Shown here: piece by piece, positions 35,257-43,598 of the stretch
Position numbering within the stretch: the stretch's first letter is position 1
Layout of the letters: the number at the start of each line of letters is the position of its first letter
Source: Methanomicrobiales archaeon
Lineage (GTDB): Archaea > Halobacteriota > Methanomicrobia > Methanomicrobiales > Methanospirillaceae
Assembly: GCA_025350045.1 (NCBI GenBank)
Contig: JANXYM010000054.1
Coordinates: 1-58,335, forward strand
DNA length: 58,335 nt
Direction: 5' to 3'
Notes under the pieces: model-generated
Told to the model about the DNA's origin: nothing
Database searches by the model: none
The model's input: only the letters and a program-made list of their open reading frames with translations
Translations under genes and position numbers: made by a program

Positions 35257-36381
35257 TTACCGGGTATTTTTCATTGCAGCCGAGAACCGGTCCCGGATCT
35301 GATGCGGCGTGAGGGGGATGTTCTTTACTGTGGAGTTACCGGGTTTCAGCAGCACATGGATGAAGTTCGGACCTTTACGAAGTCCCCCGATAACCGCTGC
35401 CAGTTCAGCTTCAGTCTGGGTTTTTGTTGTGAACCGGAAACCTGCTGCAATGGCAAGCAGTTCGATATCCGTATCCCGGTATGCCGGAGTGAGCTGATTA
35501 CCGGTACTGCCAAAAGCGCCATTGTCAAGACAGAATATAGTCAGGTTCTCCGGCTGACAGGCGCCGATAACCGGCAGGATACCGGTCCCAAGGATACTCC
35601 CATCCCCGTCAATCACCCAGACATCTCGCCCGGTGCCTTCGGCAAGCCCGAGCCCCAGGGGTGAAGCCTGCGTGTAGCTCCCGAGCATGTAGAAGTTCAG
35701 GGGCCGGTCGTTTGCGGCATAGAGTTCCTTGCCGGGCACCCCGATATTCGAGACTACAGCCTGCTCCGTAAGGTGCCGGGCAATGACACGGATCGCATCG
35801 AACCGGGTCATCACCGGTTCTGTGATGGTCCGTTTGTAGGAGACTGCTACCCGCCGGGCACGAGACGGCGGAGGACAATCTTCCCGGCAGGATTCGGCTC
35901 CTTCCCATGCCTTGGGGAGCACGAGAGCCACATGGGGTCGCGAGTGGAGGAATGCATCATCAATCACATCGCCAATCTTTACGAACTCTTCGTTCGTACG
36001 GATAACGGTATACGGGATTTCAGTTGCGTCAAGGATCTTCGGGATCGCTGCATTGAATGGCACCTGTGCGGGTATTATTTCGTCCTGCACCCCGCGCCAG
36101 CTCGCGATGATGGGGAGCGGGAGATCGTACGTCTTTGTCAGGGACATGATGGCATTGAGGGAGTTGCCCAACCCTGAACTCTGGATGACCATCGCCGGCC
36201 GCTGTCCGGAAAGAGCCAGTCCAGCACAGACACCAATCCCATCCTCTTCCCGGGTAAGACAGGTATGGTCGAAGTGGTCGGGCAGCATGAAACAGAGATC
36301 TTTTGCCTTGTCGCACGGGATTGACGCCATGTGGCTGATGCCGTGCTCTTTCAAGATGTCGATAACGAGGTTCTCATACAT
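35257..36381 (-). CDS. comDE: Sulfopyruvate decarboxylase, fused alpha and beta parts
   Basis: Decarboxylates 3-sulfopyruvate to sulfoacetaldehyde, a step to coenzyme M. The 374 residues combine the Pyr half (MYENLVIDILKEHGISHMAS; catalytic Glu in CLTREEDGIGVCAGLAL) and the PP half. The thiamine-diphosphate motif there is WVIDGDGSILG and LDNGAFGSTG. In some methanogens these are two genes, comD and comE; here one frame covers both. Its ATG overlaps the stop of the cysteate synthase gene by 8 bp, so the two are coupled. Confidence 0.92.
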   Translation of the reverse strand: MYENLVIDILKEHGISHMASIPCDKAKDLCFMLPDHFDHTCLTREEDGIGVCAGLALSGQRPAMVIQSSGLGNSLNAIMSLTKTYDLPLPIIASWRGVQDEIIPAQVPFNAAIPKILDATEIPYTVIRTNEEFVKIGDVIDDAFLHSRPHVALVLPKAWEGAESCREDCPPPSRARRVAVSYKRTITEPVMTRFDAIRVIARHLTEQAVVSNIGVPGKELYAANDRPLNFYMLGSYTQASPLGLGLAEGTGRDVWVIDGDGSILGTGILPVIGACQPENLTIFCLDNGAFGSTGNQLTPAYRDTDIELLAIAAGFRFTTKTQTEAELAAVIGGLRKGPNFIHVLLKPGNSTVKNIPLTPHQIRDRFSAAMKNTR

Positions 36382-37645
36382 GGTTCTTGGTCATCTCCAC
36401 GAGTTCCTTTTTCACGTCTCTGACAGTTGCTCCGGCTGATACGCAGAATGCGGCCTGGACCGGGACAAGCGGGTAATCTTCCCGCACCCGCTCGTATCCC
36501 CCGCCAGTGATATTCAGGAGCACGGTCCGGCTCTTATCGATGCTGCCGCTCTCACACGCCCGGATGAGCGAGGCTGTGCAGACCGCTGCAGCAGGATCAA
36601 TATCGATGCCTTCGGCTTCGGTGAACAGGGCTCCGGCAGCACGAGCCTCTTCATTGGAAACCGCGTACATCCTGCCGTCAGTTGCCGACATCGCATCGAA
36701 CACCCCGCCGGGAATCGCGTAGGGAGGTTCCCGGTTGGTCAGCACGTCCGAGTAAACCCGGGATATGGCAGCCTGGGCATCCGGCATATCTGTCTCTGCT
36801 ACCAGAGTTCTCCGATGGTCATTCCATGCCGAGACCATCGGCACAAACGGGAGGTTCTGGCTGAGGTGGAGGGAGGGCAGCGCTGTCCCGAACCGCCCGT
36901 CTGCCTGAAGGCGCACCGCAGCTTCCCATGCCGCAATCCCCCCGGTACCGCTTCCGATGGCCTGGAAATAATAGTCCGGCATACGGCCGATAGTTACGGC
37001 CGCATCGAGCATCACGGTTCCCATGCCGTCCCGCCGCGCAACATTCCGTGCCCCGCCCTCCTCGATATAACCGGGGAGGGAACAGATCTCGCGGCTGAAA
37101 CTGATGGCGTCGGTGTAATCCCCCCGGACAGCAATCACGCAGGCCTTCTCTGCCGTAACAGTTGTCCAGAGCCGGGGCAGGGCTTTTTCCGGTACCACGA
37201 CAACGACCGAAACCCCGGTCAGGGCCGAGACTTGGAGGAATGCACGGGCGGTATTGCCGGCAGAGGCAATAACGAGAACCTTGTTTGTGGTCTCGCGTGC
37301 CCGGACCATGGTAGGGAGGGCTTCGAGCTCCTTAAACGAGCAGGTGGTGATCTTCCCGCCCCGTTCCGGCCAGTAGCCGTTGAAATCTATGTATAAGTTG
37401 GGGAGGCCCAGTTCGCGTGCCAGCGTTTCGCTCTTATAACAGACCGGGCCTGCATCGATGGGTAGTGTACCGTGGCTCGGGAGCCAGCTGCCAAAGCGGA
37501 AGATACCGGGAGCGTTTTTAAGATTCAGTTGTTTTTCCGCATAATCGGCCCGCAGGAGAGAGGCATGGCCATGAGGGCAGGACAGGGTATAATGTTCCGG
37601 CACCTCTTCGCCACAGTGGACACAACGGAGCGTGTAAGAGCTCAT
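36374..37645 (-). CDS. Cysteate synthase
   Basis: Makes L-cysteate from O-phosphoserine and sulfite, the entry to coenzyme M in Methanosarcinales and Methanomicrobiales. The 423-residue PLP enzyme is related to threonine synthase. An N-terminal zinc ribbon (CVHCGEEVPEHYTLSCPHGH) is followed by the PLP lysine in TTCSFKELEALP, SAGNTARAFLQ and GSGTGGIAAWEA. The zinc ribbon and the SFKELEA context separate it from ordinary threonine synthases. It overlaps the mmp16 gene by 4 bp upstream and comDE downstream, so the coenzyme M genes form one transcript. Confidence 0.88.
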   Translation of the reverse strand: MSSYTLRCVHCGEEVPEHYTLSCPHGHASLLRADYAEKQLNLKNAPGIFRFGSWLPSHGTLPIDAGPVCYKSETLARELGLPNLYIDFNGYWPERGGKITTCSFKELEALPTMVRARETTNKVLVIASAGNTARAFLQVSALTGVSVVVVVPEKALPRLWTTVTAEKACVIAVRGDYTDAISFSREICSLPGYIEEGGARNVARRDGMGTVMLDAAVTIGRMPDYYFQAIGSGTGGIAAWEAAVRLQADGRFGTALPSLHLSQNLPFVPMVSAWNDHRRTLVAETDMPDAQAAISRVYSDVLTNREPPYAIPGGVFDAMSATDGRMYAVSNEEARAAGALFTEAEGIDIDPAAAVCTASLIRACESGSIDKSRTVLLNITGGGYERVREDYPLVPVQAAFCVSAGATVRDVKKELVEMTKNHV

Positions 37646-38889
37646 AAGAGATCCTCCACCTTGCCGGTGAGGCTGAACTTCCGGTCAAGGATCAGGTCTT
37701 TGAGATGCGTGCACAACCGCAGTGCCCGGGCACGGTCCGACTGGCGCAATGAGATGGGAACATTTGTTGTGTTCACCGGTAACGCTCCGAGATTTCCGGA
37801 GAATGCTCCCCCGGGACACTCACGGACGCAGGTGCCACAGTTCACGCAGAGCAACAGGTCAATGCCAGACGGGGGCGTGATTGCACCCGTTGGGCAGCTC
37901 TGTGCAGCAAGGCAGGTATCGCAATGCACACAGGCGCCGGGCGAGAAGGAGATAACAGGATCCGTCCCATCCCAGATATCCGAGTAACGGGCAGTGGCAA
38001 AAGGAACCCGGTCCCGTACATCTGCTACCGGCAGCGGGATGCGGTCATTGGTGATGCGGAGGCCGGCTAGGACCGTATCGTCAAGAACGGGAATGGGAAT
38101 GGCAATCGAGGTGTTGCACTCGGGCCCCAGCGACGTAACAAAACCGCCCATCATCTCGGGGATCATCGCGTGCATATCCCCATAGGCAGCGATGTTGGGT
38201 TTTTCCCGGCTGCTTCGGGTGCCCGTGCCCATGACATAGCCGGTCCCTCCGTTGAGGAGGATCCTTGTTCCGGGACCGATCACCCGAAAACCCGGATCAT
38301 TCTGGAGCGGGTTGATATCCCCGCACCCGCTCACCGAGACTTCGGTATAGGGCCCGGTGAGTCCTTTTGCCGAGAAGATGGTCTGCACAGTCTCGGGTTT
38401 TGTATTGAGGACCGCAAGGTAATTTCGGAACGCGCTTCGCGTGGTGATGAGACGGGCATGGCCCATGTCGGTCAGTGTTACGGTGCGGGAGAACCGTTCG
38501 TGCGATGATTCCACCTCAGCGGTCACCTCATGTCCAGCGACGATGTCGCGGAAGAGATGCCCCCCGCCGTATGTGGCACTCGCCCGCGCTGTACCGTACA
38601 CCACGAGATCGACTGACCCGAGCCCCTCGTTCGGGCAGGGTCCGGGAATGGCCGGCACACCATTCAGCCAGACTTTTTCCGCATGCCGGAAGGTGCCGGG
38701 TGCAGTTACCGGGAGGTGCAGGACGGCAAGCGTGCCGGACATCACGCCAAACGTCCCGGTGGTCACCACATCCACATCAGCTGCGGTGATTGTCTCATCT
38801 TCCGCAATGCGCTGTTTGAGTTCCGCGGCAGTGCAGACAACGGCATTTCCCCCGGAAATTTTCCTGTTGATCTCATCAATAGTCTTCAT
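37642..38889 (-). CDS. Methanogenesis marker 16 metalloprotein (COG1900/DUF39)
   Basis: 415 residues. An N-terminal DUF39/COG1900 domain (about 1-330; conserved GTFGVMSGTLAVLH, GGTGYVMGTGT) is followed by two [4Fe-4S] ferredoxin motifs (CVHCDTCLAAQSCPTGAI, CVNCGTCVRECPGGAF). Other COG1900 members insert sulfide into aspartate semialdehyde to make homocysteine. A related protein has been proposed, from memory, to convert sulfoacetaldehyde to coenzyme M. The position between cysteate synthase and an Fe-S protein fits a last sulfur-insertion step. The start at 38889 has AGGAGTGCAGGA upstream. Confidence 0.85.
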   Translation of the reverse strand: MKTIDEINRKISGGNAVVCTAAELKQRIAEDETITAADVDVVTTGTFGVMSGTLAVLHLPVTAPGTFRHAEKVWLNGVPAIPGPCPNEGLGSVDLVVYGTARASATYGGGHLFRDIVAGHEVTAEVESSHERFSRTVTLTDMGHARLITTRSAFRNYLAVLNTKPETVQTIFSAKGLTGPYTEVSVSGCGDINPLQNDPGFRVIGPGTRILLNGGTGYVMGTGTRSSREKPNIAAYGDMHAMIPEMMGGFVTSLGPECNTSIAIPIPVLDDTVLAGLRITNDRIPLPVADVRDRVPFATARYSDIWDGTDPVISFSPGACVHCDTCLAAQSCPTGAITPPSGIDLLLCVNCGTCVRECPGGAFSGNLGALPVNTTNVPISLRQSDRARALRLCTHLKDLILDRKFSLTGKVEDLL

Positions 38890-38899
38890 TCCTGCACTC

Positions 38900-39520
38900 C
38901 TAGTGGATCCGGATATCCTCAACTCGCACCTGCAGGCCCGTGGACTTCTCAAACACCTGATTCACCACACCGGTATGGGCAACCTGCATCATGCAGAACG
39001 ACGGGAGGAAGAACTGCCGGAACCCGAACTCCGGGGGGCGTCTCACTACTTCTGCCATCCCCTCGAACCCGATGACATGGTAGGCCTGCACATCTTTCCC
39101 CCCGTTCTTCCGTGCCTCGTGGGGCCCGACCGTGTGGCAAGTGAGAACACCGGTCACCGTGTTTGCATCGATCACGCGGAGCACGTGCTGTACCGGGCAA
39201 CCCTGCCCCATGGGCCGGCCAATTACGATATCTCCCGGTACAATATTCCAGCGTTCAACCAGGTCAGCCCGGAACGGGAGGATGATCTTCCGTGCGGAGG
39301 GCTCACCGGGAAGCGGTCCGATGATGAAATCATAGGCTCTCCCGCACGCGTCAGTCGCGGGGGGAACGGGTTTATCAACGGCAACAGTTGGCGTTGAGGT
39401 ACCATAAAACGGGCAGTCTGTCCTGACCTTTGTTCCCTGCTCCACCAGGACAACAAAATCCCCGCAGCATCTCGCACCGCATGCACCGCAATCCTTCCCT
39501 GGCGGCTGCCAGTCGTCCAT
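38900..39520 (-). CDS. Fe-S protein of the coenzyme M operon
   Basis: 206 residues beginning with a cluster motif CGACGARCCGDF and DCPFYG near residue 36, then a domain with no clear relative (ADLVERWNIVPGDIVIGRPM) and a late cysteine in PSFCMMQVAHTG. The CxxCxxxC start resembles [4Fe-4S] domains of corrinoid and CODH proteins. It ends 10 bp before the mmp16 start and begins 3 bp after the GTPase stop. It may be an electron carrier or cluster donor for mmp16. No named family is certain. Confidence 0.65.
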   Translation of the reverse strand: MDDWQPPGKDCGACGARCCGDFVVLVEQGTKVRTDCPFYGTSTPTVAVDKPVPPATDACGRAYDFIIGPLPGEPSARKIILPFRADLVERWNIVPGDIVIGRPMGQGCPVQHVLRVIDANTVTGVLTCHTVGPHEARKNGGKDVQAYHVIGFEGMAEVVRRPPEFGFRQFFLPSFCMMQVAHTGVVNQVFEKSTGLQVRVEDIRIH

Positions 39521-39523
39521 GCC

Positions 39524-40231
39524 CTAGTCACCCCTGAAGATATCGTCAGCCCCGTCCAGTTTCCTGACCACACCGAAATGGTTCTGCCAGCCGATCTCCC
39601 GTTTGCCCACGCAGATGGTGCAGACCCCAAGCGGGGGTATGCCCCGCAGCAGGATGGAAGCGGGATCAGCAATCTCTGCCTGCTGGTCTATAGCCCGCAT
39701 CAGGAAGCGGAGCCCGGTTCCCTGTATCGCGTTGGTCTCGATGATATCAATCGCCGGGGCAACCTCCTTGGTCTTCTCGCGGAACACTTCCTTTTCCGAC
39801 TGGGAAACCAGATCGGTTTTGGTGATCACCGCCACATCAGCAAGGGAGATCATGGGACCCATCTTTAACGGAGAGTTCATGCCGCTGACCGCGGAAAGGA
39901 CCACGATCCCGAGAGACTGGGTAACATACGGAGAGCACCGGAGGCAGAGCCCGGCACTTTCCACGATAAAAATATCCGTCCCGAGACCCTCAGCCCACGC
40001 GATCGCATCTTTCAGGACCATGACTCCCGTATGGTCCGGGCACAGGTCGCCGGAATAGATCTTACGGGCAGGGATATGGAACTCCTCCTTAAGTTCCTCA
40101 TCTTCAAAAGCCCGGACCACATCGATCTTTAAAAAAGCGCACTTCTTCTTTCCGAGAAAATGCCGGATGATCTGGCGGGTTACCGCGGTCTTGCCGGCAC
40201 TCGGGGGTCCGGCGATGATGATGAGTTTCAT
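39524..40231 (-). CDS. HypB/CooC/UreG-type GTPase of the coenzyme M operon
   Basis: A 235-residue P-loop NTPase. Walker A is GPPSAGKTAVT, an internal VESAGLCLRCSP supplies a cysteine pair, the guanine motif is TKTD (AVITKTDLVSQ), and a late CTICVGK gives another CxxC. The fold is that of metallochaperone GTPases (HypB, UreG, CooC, CobW), which use GTP to load metal or release a cofactor. It lies between the Fe-S protein and an ABC-type ATPase, with a 4-bp overlap to the latter. I infer a role in maturing an enzyme of coenzyme M synthesis. Confidence 0.75.
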   Translation of the reverse strand: MKLIIIAGPPSAGKTAVTRQIIRHFLGKKKCAFLKIDVVRAFEDEELKEEFHIPARKIYSGDLCPDHTGVMVLKDAIAWAEGLGTDIFIVESAGLCLRCSPYVTQSLGIVVLSAVSGMNSPLKMGPMISLADVAVITKTDLVSQSEKEVFREKTKEVAPAIDIIETNAIQGTGLRFLMRAIDQQAEIADPASILLRGIPPLGVCTICVGKREIGWQNHFGVVRKLDGADDIFRGD

Positions 40232-41010
40232 ACCAAAAACCCCGGCTCGGTGAGGAGTTCCCCTGCACGGATCCGCTCACGGAAGCGGCAGAGCGTGAGA
40301 TCCATGCGGGCCACCATCTCCCGGATGTGAGTCTCCCGGCCTTCCGGCTCGAGAATTCTCTCCACGCCCCCGTGGCGCATCACCAGCCGGCGGTCGGACA
40401 ACAGCGAGACCAGCGGATCGTGGGTGACAAAGATCACCGATTTGCAGTGTTCCTTTAACACCTCGATCACCTTCTCCCGGAAAATTCCCGCATTTTCCAC
40501 TTCATCGAGCAGGATAAGAGGCGCATTGCTGATCAGGATCGCATCGGCCACCATGAGCGAGCGGGTCTGGCCCCCGGAGAGTGCCGTGATCAGGCAACCG
40601 GGGTGAATCTGTTCCCCGGTGAACTGGTTGGCGAGATCGATGGTCTCGGCAACAATCGCTGAACCGCTCATCTTCCGTGCCCGGACATGCATGGCAAGGA
40701 AGGCTTCCACCGACATATCGGCCAGGCACTTGGTATTCTGGGTGATGAGGGCTATGGGTTTTTTTGAGGGGTCCCGGATGAACTCTTCTGCGGGGATTTC
40801 GCCGTTCACCAGCACCGTTCTCCCGGTCGAGGTGTCGTTGCAGGCAAACACCTCAATATCGTTGATGAATGCGGTCTTTCCGGAGCCGGTCGGACCGACG
40901 ATAGAGAGCGTATCCCCGGGACGGATCACGATGCGGTCGAAGGATTCCGGGTTCCCGTGCTTATCGTGGCCGGGCAGAATGGTAATATCGCTGATGGCTC
41001 CGGAGCTCAT
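40228..41010 (-). CDS. Cytosolic ABC-type ATPase of the coenzyme M operon
   Basis: 260 residues of a single ABC ATPase domain with no partner permease. Walker A is GPTGSGKTAFINDIE, signature ALSGGQTRSL, Walker B LILLDEVENAG, switch His in FVTHDPLV. The N-terminus (SDITILPGHDKHGNPESF) is unlike that of transport ATPases. It is the first gene of the operon that ends with comDE. As with AtwA or SufC, a soluble ABC ATPase may drive protein assembly or reduction. The promoter lies in the AT-rich 41011-41113, divergent from the regulator at 41114. Confidence 0.78.
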   Translation of the reverse strand: MSSGAISDITILPGHDKHGNPESFDRIVIRPGDTLSIVGPTGSGKTAFINDIEVFACNDTSTGRTVLVNGEIPAEEFIRDPSKKPIALITQNTKCLADMSVEAFLAMHVRARKMSGSAIVAETIDLANQFTGEQIHPGCLITALSGGQTRSLMVADAILISNAPLILLDEVENAGIFREKVIEVLKEHCKSVIFVTHDPLVSLLSDRRLVMRHGGVERILEPEGRETHIREMVARMDLTLCRFRERIRAGELLTEPGFLV

Positions 41011-41113
41011 GACAAGCAGAAGGAACCGCGGCTAAAAATAGGTTTGCCATAATTTTAGTTTTTTTAATTATTAAAGGAAAAATTTTATTTTTTATTACTA
41101 CTATGATAGTATA

Positions 41114-41599
41114 ATGTTTTCAAAAAAGGTATTTGAAGTGGATTTCCGGACTGCGCTGGAAGAGGAACTCGCCCGCAGGAACATGACCATAAAGGAGCTT
41201 GCTGACAAGGCCGGGATTCCTGCAGCAACGCTGTACAAGATTACGTCCGGCGAAGGGGATGTCCGTCTCTCAACAGTCAAAAAGATAGTCCAGGTACTTG
41301 AACCGAAGTTGCCGGTCTTCATTGCTGTCATTGCGGCAAAATTTCTTCTCGATGAAATTGAGGGGCAGGAGATCTGTATAAGAGGCCAGACCTATTCGCT
41401 GCGGGGGTATACGGCAAACTCTATTGAAGAGTGCATCATTGCTGCCGTTATGTCGGAAAAAGACGGGGCGGCCGGGATCATCTGTGCTCCTATCCTGGCA
41501 TCGATGATAGAAAAGATTGTTGATGTTCCGGTAGCCATCATGAAGCCAAAGGCCGGCACCGTACTCGATGCGCTGGAGGTCGTTGCGCGACGAATATAA
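41114..41599 (+). CDS. XRE-type HTH regulator (COG4800-like)
   Basis: 161 residues. An N-terminal helix-turn-helix (about 22-62; MTIKELADKAGIPAATLYKI) is followed by a ligand-type domain (about 75-161; CIRGQTYSLRGYTANSIEE, AGIICAPILASMI) with three cysteines. It matches the COG4800 group of archaeal HTH proteins of unknown ligand. Only about 100 bp separate its start from the divergent coenzyme M operon, so that operon is its likely target. The intervening DNA is very AT-rich and holds TATA elements for both sides (AATTATTAAAGG toward this gene). Confidence 0.78.
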   Translation: MFSKKVFEVDFRTALEEELARRNMTIKELADKAGIPAATLYKITSGEGDVRLSTVKKIVQVLEPKLPVFIAVIAAKFLLDEIEGQEICIRGQTYSLRGYTANSIEECIIAAVMSEKDGAAGIICAPILASMIEKIVDVPVAIMKPKAGTVLDALEVVARRI

Positions 41600-41657
41600 C
41601 CGGCATCAGGTCAATCGACGGGGTTGTGGACGCATATTGGTAAAAACAGGGAGGGAT

Positions 41658-42080
41658 TTACCGGGGTTTTCCGCCCCCGTGCCCGTGCTCCCCCGGCACC
41701 CAACGCCCACCGTCTTTGGTGAGTTCCTTCTTCCAGATCGGGACGCCTTTTTTGATCTCCTCGATGATATAGCGGGAGCCGGCATACGCTTCGGGACGGT
41801 GACCGGCACTCACCACGATAATCAGGATATTTTCGCCAACAGTAAGACGCCCTATCCGGTGGATGATGTCGACATGTAGGAGCCTGAACTGGTCGGTCGC
41901 TTCCTTTGCGATCTTCTCGAGTTCTTTTGCCGCCACTTCCTCGTAGGCTTCGAGCTCCATCTCGGTGATCCCGTCATCCCGGACAATGCCATCGAAGACC
42001 ACGACTGCACCTGTCCCCTGCTTCTTTGCCGCTGCAATGAGAGCCCCGATATCGACATCAGCAGTCTGGATTGCGATCAT
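41658..42080 (-). CDS. moaE: Molybdopterin synthase catalytic subunit MoaE
   Basis: 140 residues. MoaE adds two sulfurs, carried by MoaD, to precursor Z to form molybdopterin. Conserved parts are GAVVVFDGIVRD, the RIGRLTVGENI strand, SAGHRPEAYAGSRYIIEEIKK (in parts) and the catalytic lysine region PIWKKELTKDGGRWV. It is the last gene of the leftward isc-moa operon, 11 bp after moaD. It would serve molybdenum or tungsten enzymes such as formylmethanofuran dehydrogenase and formate dehydrogenase. Confidence 0.92.
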   Translation of the reverse strand: MIAIQTADVDIGALIAAAKKQGTGAVVVFDGIVRDDGITEMELEAYEEVAAKELEKIAKEATDQFRLLHVDIIHRIGRLTVGENILIIVVSAGHRPEAYAGSRYIIEEIKKGVPIWKKELTKDGGRWVPGEHGHGGGKPR

Positions 42081-42091
42081 GGTTCCCTCAA

Positions 42092-42370
42092 TTATCCCCC
42101 CGCAACGGGCGGGAATACAGCGATCTCGTCACCGTCGGCAACCGGCGTTGTTGCCGCATCCTCAAGCTCGACCCGCTTGCCGTTCTTCATCAGGATCACA
42201 AACTCGTAAAAAGCCCCCTTCTCATCGAAGATGGCTGCATATCCCGCGGGATTTTTCCGGGCTATGGTTGCGATCAGGGAGGTAAACATCGTCCCTGAGG
42301 CTACATCGGTCATGATATCGGTCCCGAGCAGTTCGCGGAACCGGGCAAAAAACCGGATCTTAACGGTCAT
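42092..42370 (-). CDS. moaD: MoaD-type sulfur carrier
   Basis: A 92-residue ubiquitin-fold protein beginning MTVKIRFFARFRELLGTD and ending FPPVAGG. The terminal Gly-Gly is adenylated and thiocarboxylated by the E1-like enzyme encoded just upstream (4-bp overlap), then donates sulfur to MoaE. The start at 42370 is chosen because the family begins MTVKIRFFA; the 15 upstream codons overlap the E1 gene and are not conserved. The order IscS, IscU, E1, MoaD, MoaE gives a full chain from cysteine to molybdopterin. Confidence 0.92.
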   Translation of the reverse strand: MTVKIRFFARFRELLGTDIMTDVASGTMFTSLIATIARKNPAGYAAIFDEKGAFYEFVILMKNGKRVELEDAATTPVADGDEIAVFPPVAGG

Positions 42371-43125
42371 TTCTTCTTCCTCGCGGGTGTTTTTGATCCC
42401 GTTATACCACCGCACGCTTCGCAGGCGGGGTTGCGTTCAACACAGAGCTCTTCTGCATGCGCCTGCATCCCGTCCCAGATAAAGAGCCGGCCCGTGAGCA
42501 GTTCACCGCTTCCCAGCAGGTACTTGATCACTTCGTTTGCCTGGATCGTGCCGATGATACCGGGAGTTACCCCGACCACCGGGAACACTTCCTTGGGCGG
42601 GGCTTTGGGGAAGATGCATTTCAGGCAGGGGGTTTTTCCAGGAATGATTGTGGTTGCCTGCCCGTAGAATCCCCTGATCCCGCCATGGAAGAGCGGGATC
42701 TCCTTTGCTATCGCGGCGGTGTTGAGCAGGTATCGTGTCGGGTAGTTGTCCATGGCATCTACGATCCCATCAGCATTTCCGATAAGTTTTGCCGCGTTCG
42801 ACTCATCGATCTTCACGTCGATCGCGTTGATCGTGATATCCGGGTTGAGCCCCTGCAGTTTCTCTTCAGCAGAGATGGTCTTCTTCCTGCCTATATCCCG
42901 GTCGAAGTGGAGAATCTGGCGGTTAAGGTTCGACTGGTCGACTACGTCCATATCGACAATGGTGATCGTTCCCACACCGGCAACGGCAAGATATAGGGAA
43001 ATAGGTGAGCCCAGCCCCCCGGCGCCGGCCACAAAGATATGCGCCTTTTTCAGCCGCTCCTGGCCTTCCCCGCCAAAGAGCAGCATCTGCCGCTGGTATC
43101 GTTCGAGTTCCCGTTCTGAAAACAT
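42367..43125 (-). CDS. moeB: E1-like adenylyltransferase, MoeB/HesA/ThiF family
   Basis: 252 residues. It activates the C-terminal glycine of MoaD and probably of other ubiquitin-like carriers. The ATP-binding loop is VAGAGGLGSPISLYLAVAG, followed by VDQSNLNRQILH and DAMDNYPTRYLLN. Zinc is held by CLKC and CEAC (about 172 and 242). No rhodanese domain is present, so sulfur must come from a persulfide donor; IscS is encoded upstream. It could also serve the small GG-ending protein at 47915, since no second E1 is in the window. Confidence 0.9.
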   Translation of the reverse strand: MFSERELERYQRQMLLFGGEGQERLKKAHIFVAGAGGLGSPISLYLAVAGVGTITIVDMDVVDQSNLNRQILHFDRDIGRKKTISAEEKLQGLNPDITINAIDVKIDESNAAKLIGNADGIVDAMDNYPTRYLLNTAAIAKEIPLFHGGIRGFYGQATTIIPGKTPCLKCIFPKAPPKEVFPVVGVTPGIIGTIQANEVIKYLLGSGELLTGRLFIWDGMQAHAEELCVERNPACEACGGITGSKTPARKKK

Positions 43126-43166
43126 AGCTCACCAGTCGATTTCCGGATACCTGTTGCTGTAAATGC

Positions 43167-43598
43167 CTAATGCTGGCAGGTCATATCTTCGTGTTCATGC
43201 GAGTGGGGGTTCTTCTCCACCCAGGGTTCAAGCCCCTTCTTCACCCGGTAATCGTTGATCGCCTTGTGAATCCCTTCTTCGGCCAGCACCGAGCAGTGCA
43301 TCTTGATCGGGGGAAGGCCTTCGAGCGCCTCGGCCACCGCCGCATTCGAGACATCCCAGGCCTCTTCGAGTGTCTTTCCCCGGACCAGTTCGGTTGCCAT
43401 GCTGCTGGATGCGATCGCAGCCCCGCAGCCAAACGTCTTGAACTTCGCATCGGTGACGATGTTGTTCTCGATCTTTAAGAAGATCTTCATGATGTCCCCG
43501 CAGACGGGGTTTCCTACTTCCCCGATACCGTCGGCATTCTCGATCTCGCCGACATTCCGGGGATTCTTGAAATGGTCCATGACCTTGTCACTGTACAT
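43167..43598 (-). CDS. iscU: Iron-sulfur cluster scaffold IscU
   Basis: 143 residues with the three cluster cysteines in GNPVCGDIM, TFGCGAAIASS and MHCSVLAEEGI and the nearby Asp. It receives sulfur from IscS and assembles [2Fe-2S] or [4Fe-4S] clusters. The tail carries extra His and Cys (HSHEHEDMTCQH), absent from bacterial IscU, that may bind metal. It overlaps the iscS stop by 11 bp. The operon is preceded by the TTCACAATTGTGAA operator. Confidence 0.95.
   Translation of the reverse strand: MYSDKVMDHFKNPRNVGEIENADGIGEVGNPVCGDIMKIFLKIENNIVTDAKFKTFGCGAAIASSSMATELVRGKTLEEAWDVSNAAVAEALEGLPPIKMHCSVLAEEGIHKAINDYRVKKGLEPWVEKNPHSHEHEDMTCQH

Noticed and set aside
38441-39397. A 318-codon rightward frame opposite mmp16 and the Fe-S protein
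   Set aside because: Antisense shadow across two genes with clear cluster motifs on the other strand.
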